In this document: in pieces, positions 47,166 to 49,385 of the stretch | Layout of the letters: each line of letters begins with the position of its first letter | Numbering within the stretch: position 1 is the stretch's first letter | Source of the DNA: an uncultured Pelagibacteraceae bacterium | Lineage (GTDB): Bacteria; Pseudomonadota; Alphaproteobacteria; Pelagibacterales; Pelagibacteraceae | Reading direction: 5' to 3' | NCBI GenBank assembly: GCA_902537895.1 | Contig: CACBCU010000006.1 | Span: 1 to 49,385, forward strand | DNA length: 49,385 nt | The notes under the pieces: model-generated | What the model saw: only the letters and a program-made list of their open reading frames with translations | Told to the model about the DNA's origin: nothing | Database searches by the model: none | Translations under genes and position numbers: made by a program

Positions 47166-49385
47166 ATGGAGTTTAAAAAAATCCAACTAAATGGGTTTAA
47201 GTCTTTTGCTGATAAAACCAATTTCTTAATCGAAGATGGTTTAACTGGTATAGTTGGACCTAACGGGTGTGGAAAATCAAATATTGTCGAGTCCATTAGA
47301 TGGGTTATGGGCGAAACATCTGCAAAAAGTTTACGTGGCTCAGGAATGGAGGATGTAATTTTTTCTGGTACTTCAAATAAACCATCTAAAAATATTGCTG
47401 AGGTTTCTATAACAGTTAAAAATGATAGCGGTGAGGGACCTATTCAATATCGAGAAGTTAATGAGATTAATGTTAGAAGAAAAATTGAAAAAGATAAAGG
47501 ATCCAAGTTTTACATCAATGATAAAGAAGTAAGAGCAAGGGACTCTCAAATGTTTTTTGCTGATTTATCCACTGGAGCTCATTCTCCATCTATGATTAGT
47601 CAGGGTAGAATTGGGGCTCTAGTGACGGCTAAACCTACTGATAGAAGAGCAATTCTTGAAGAAGCAGCCGGTATCTCTGGTCTACATGTAAGACGACATG
47701 AGGCTGAATTAAGATTGGGCGCAGCTGAAAATAATCTTAAGAGAGCAGATGAATTAAGAAAACAGCAAGAAAGACAATTGGCAAATCTTCAAAAACAAGC
47801 GGAAGAGGCTTCAAAATATAAAAATATAACAGATGAAATAAAAAAAATTGAAGCTGGTCTTTACTATCTGAAATTAATGGAAATTGATAAAGAAATAACA
47901 ATTGAAAATGAGATAAACAAAGAGGCCGAAGGTGAGGTTAGTGGATTTAATGAAAGAATTACAGAAATTGAAAAGTTAATCAAACTAGAAACAGAAAAAG
48001 TTACTCCATTAAGAGAAAAAAACATTGAAAATTTGTCTAAAATCCAAAGATTGAATTTAGAACTTCAAAGTTTGGATAAAGAAAATACAAGAACTCAAGA
48101 TGAAATTGAGAATATTAAAAAATCATTAACAACACTTGATGAAGATGTTTCAAGAGAAAAAGGAATTATTATAGATGCTAATTCCAATGAGAAAAGACTC
48201 AAAGAGGAAAAAAGTGACCTAATAGAAGTTGATTCAAAATATTTTGAGACAGAAAAAAAATCAAATGAGGATCTTGATAATTCAAAAAATAATTTAATTG
48301 ATGAAATAGGAAAAATTAAAACTTTAATAAGTTCAAATCAAAATGATACTGCGTTAGATAGTCTAAATGATCTTGAAAAAATTATTGATAAATATGCTGA
48401 TAGCTATAGTAAAAATCAAAATATCAAAAAAGAATCTGTTAAAAGAAATGAGAGAATCAAAATAATTGAAAAAGAGATTGAAAGCTGGAAAAATTTACTT
48501 TCAAATTCTGACAAAATGGTAAATGAATTAACTGGTAGAAAGAATAGTCTAACCGATCAATTAGAAATACTTGATAACCAACCAAAAATACAAGCCGAAA
48601 AAAAGGGACAAATTTCAGAGAATTTAAGAAATTCAGAGGAAGAAAAAAAAGAAAATGAAAAAATTATAAACCATACTGATGAAAAAATTGACTCACTCAG
48701 AACGAAGCTGAATGAAATACAAGAACAATCTATACAAATAAGAGAGAGAAAAGCAAGTTCAGGTGCAACTGTCGAGGGATTAAGAAAAAGAAAAAATGAT
48801 TTAATAGATCGAATTACTTCTGAGCTTAATTTAACTGAGGAAAATATCTTAGAGAATTCAAATTTAAATGGTGTTGAAGAATTACCTGACGCTGTCAATC
48901 AAGAAGATTTATTAGATAAAAAAAAACAGGAGAGAGAAAAATTAGGGTCCGTTAATTTAAAAGCAGATGAAGAAACCAATAAATACGAAACTGAAATTAA
49001 AAAAATGGAGTCTGACCGAGCGGATTTAGTGACAGCAATTGTAAAATTAAAAGACAGTATTAACGAACTCAACCAAAAGGGTAGAGAAAGATTGGTTGAG
49101 GCCTTTGAAAAAGTTAATAGAAAATTTAATGAAGTTTATACAAAATTGTTTAATGGTGGCAACGCAAAACTTGAACTCGTTGACTCAGAGGACCCTCTGG
49201 AAGCAGGTTTGGAAATGTTGGTTAGTCCACCAGGAAAAAGACTTCAATCAATAACTCTATTATCGGGTGGAGAACAAGCTTTAACTGCACTATCACTTAT
49301 CTTTGCAGTTTTTTTAACTAATCCTTCTCCTATTTGTGTACTAGATGAAGTAGATGCTCCTTTGGATGACGCCAATGTCACAAGA
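47166..49385 (+). CDS. smc: Chromosome segregation SMC protein, short-armed and apparently hingeless; cut by window end
   Basis: I translated this frame from the ATG at 47166; it is open for 740 codons to the window edge. The N-terminal head has EFKKIQLNGFKSFADKT, Walker A GPNGCGKSN (31-39) and the Q-loop region SQGRIGALV. The C-terminal head has the ABC signature SGGEQ (700-704) and Walker B VLDEVDAPLDD with D727/E728. Between the heads lie only about 475 residues (165-640), nearly all charged coiled coil, with no globular Gly-rich hinge. The conserved LGSVNLKADEE is near 593. From the remaining family length I expect about 850 residues in total, against about 1150-1200 usual. SMC organises and segregates chromosomes with ScpA/ScpB. 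Confidence 0.93.
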   Translation, partial: MEFKKIQLNGFKSFADKTNFLIEDGLTGIVGPNGCGKSNIVESIRWVMGETSAKSLRGSGMEDVIFSGTSNKPSKNIAEVSITVKNDSGEGPIQYREVNEINVRRKIEKDKGSKFYINDKEVRARDSQMFFADLSTGAHSPSMISQGRIGALVTAKPTDRRAILEEAAGISGLHVRRHEAELRLGAAENNLKRADELRKQQERQLANLQKQAEEASKYKNITDEIKKIEAGLYYLKLMEIDKEITIENEINKEAEGEVSGFNERITEIEKLIKLETEKVTPLREKNIENLSKIQRLNLELQSLDKENTRTQDEIENIKKSLTTLDEDVSREKGIIIDANSNEKRLKEEKSDLIEVDSKYFETEKKSNEDLDNSKNNLIDEIGKIKTLISSNQNDTALDSLNDLEKIIDKYADSYSKNQNIKKESVKRNERIKIIEKEIESWKNLLSNSDKMVNELTGRKNSLTDQLEILDNQPKIQAEKKGQISENLRNSEEEKKENEKIINHTDEKIDSLRTKLNEIQEQSIQIRERKASSGATVEGLRKRKNDLIDRITSELNLTEENILENSNLNGVEELPDAVNQEDLLDKKKQEREKLGSVNLKADEETNKYETEIKKMESDRADLVTAIVKLKDSINELNQKGRERLVEAFEKVNRKFNEVYTKLFNGGNAKLELVDSEDPLEAGLEMLVSPPGKRLQSITLLSGGEQALTALSLIFAVFLTNPSPICVLDEVDAPLDDANVTR

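Noticed and set aside
48557-48898. 113-codon minus-strand open frame inside smc
   Set aside because: It is a Phe/Ser-rich complement of the Glu/Lys-rich coiled coil; the smc frame is certain.
47878-49090. Frameshift or deletion artefact as the reason for the short SMC
   Set aside because: The frame stays open with conserved LGSVNLKADEE and SGGEQ motifs in the same phase, and the two coil arms are similar in length, which a random in-frame assembly error would hardly produce.

Overview
The window is a gene-dense, very A+T-rich stretch of bacterial chromosome. Its content is alphaproteobacterial: a petA-petB-petC cytochrome bc1 operon, a CcrM-type GANTC methyltransferase, an ELM1-family protein beside trxB, a MidA/NDUFAF7 methyltransferase, UbiK, a MarR-regulator/kinase set like petP-petR, and the order mutY-dciA-dsbA-smc. 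The small intergenic gaps, many 1-4 bp gene overlaps, low G+C and short proteins suggest a streamlined marine lineage of the SAR11 (Pelagibacterales) type. That placement is inference from gene content; no database search was possible.

Region 1 (1-12.3 kb) is a type IV pilus block. A GAF-SpoIIE phosphatase and a truncated membrane-anchored protein point left. Divergent from them is the prepilin peptidase pilD. Opposing pilD is a minus-strand operon: pilT, a FimT/FimU-like pilin, pilV, pilW, pilX, an unrecognised secreted protein of 173 residues, and a very large pilY1. The minor-pilin order resembles the fimU-pilVWXY1 cluster of Pseudomonas. PilY1 carries an apparent beta-propeller inserted inside its von Willebrand A domain. 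This block, pilY1 above all, is visibly richer in G+C than the rest.

Region 2 (12.3-17.8 kb) holds two small unrecognised membrane proteins, a 2-oxoglutarate/Fe(II) oxygenase, the ELM1-family protein, trxB, an ADP-ribosylglycohydrolase-like protein with an altered metal motif, and aspC.

Region 3 (17.8-33.2 kb) is mostly plus-strand housekeeping: uvrB, a FolM/PTR1-like reductase, folB, uvrC and pgsA, then (after minus-strand ilvE) a MarR regulator, OmpR-type response regulator and EnvZ-type kinase, then lgt, midA, pgeF (with an apparent CTG start), prs, rplY, pth and ychF. ubiK lies on the minus strand between the kinase and lgt.

Region 4 (33.1-49.4 kb) has petABC on the minus strand, then trmL-hemF-greA, a minus-strand set (TPR protein, ispE, tRNA-Gln, pcnB), a divergent UDG-like gene with rnhB, ccrM behind a cluster of three GANTC sites, a flavin monooxygenase, mutY, dciA, dsbA, and an smc gene cut by the window end.

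The most unusual items are the SMC protein, which seems to lack the hinge domain and has shortened arms; the PilY1 domain insertion; the methylation-site cluster in front of ccrM; and several extreme gene junctions (start codons back to back, a tRNA 3 nt before a start codon, palindromic stop overlaps). No CRISPR array, insertion sequence, rRNA gene or gene-free stretch over 300 bp was seen.
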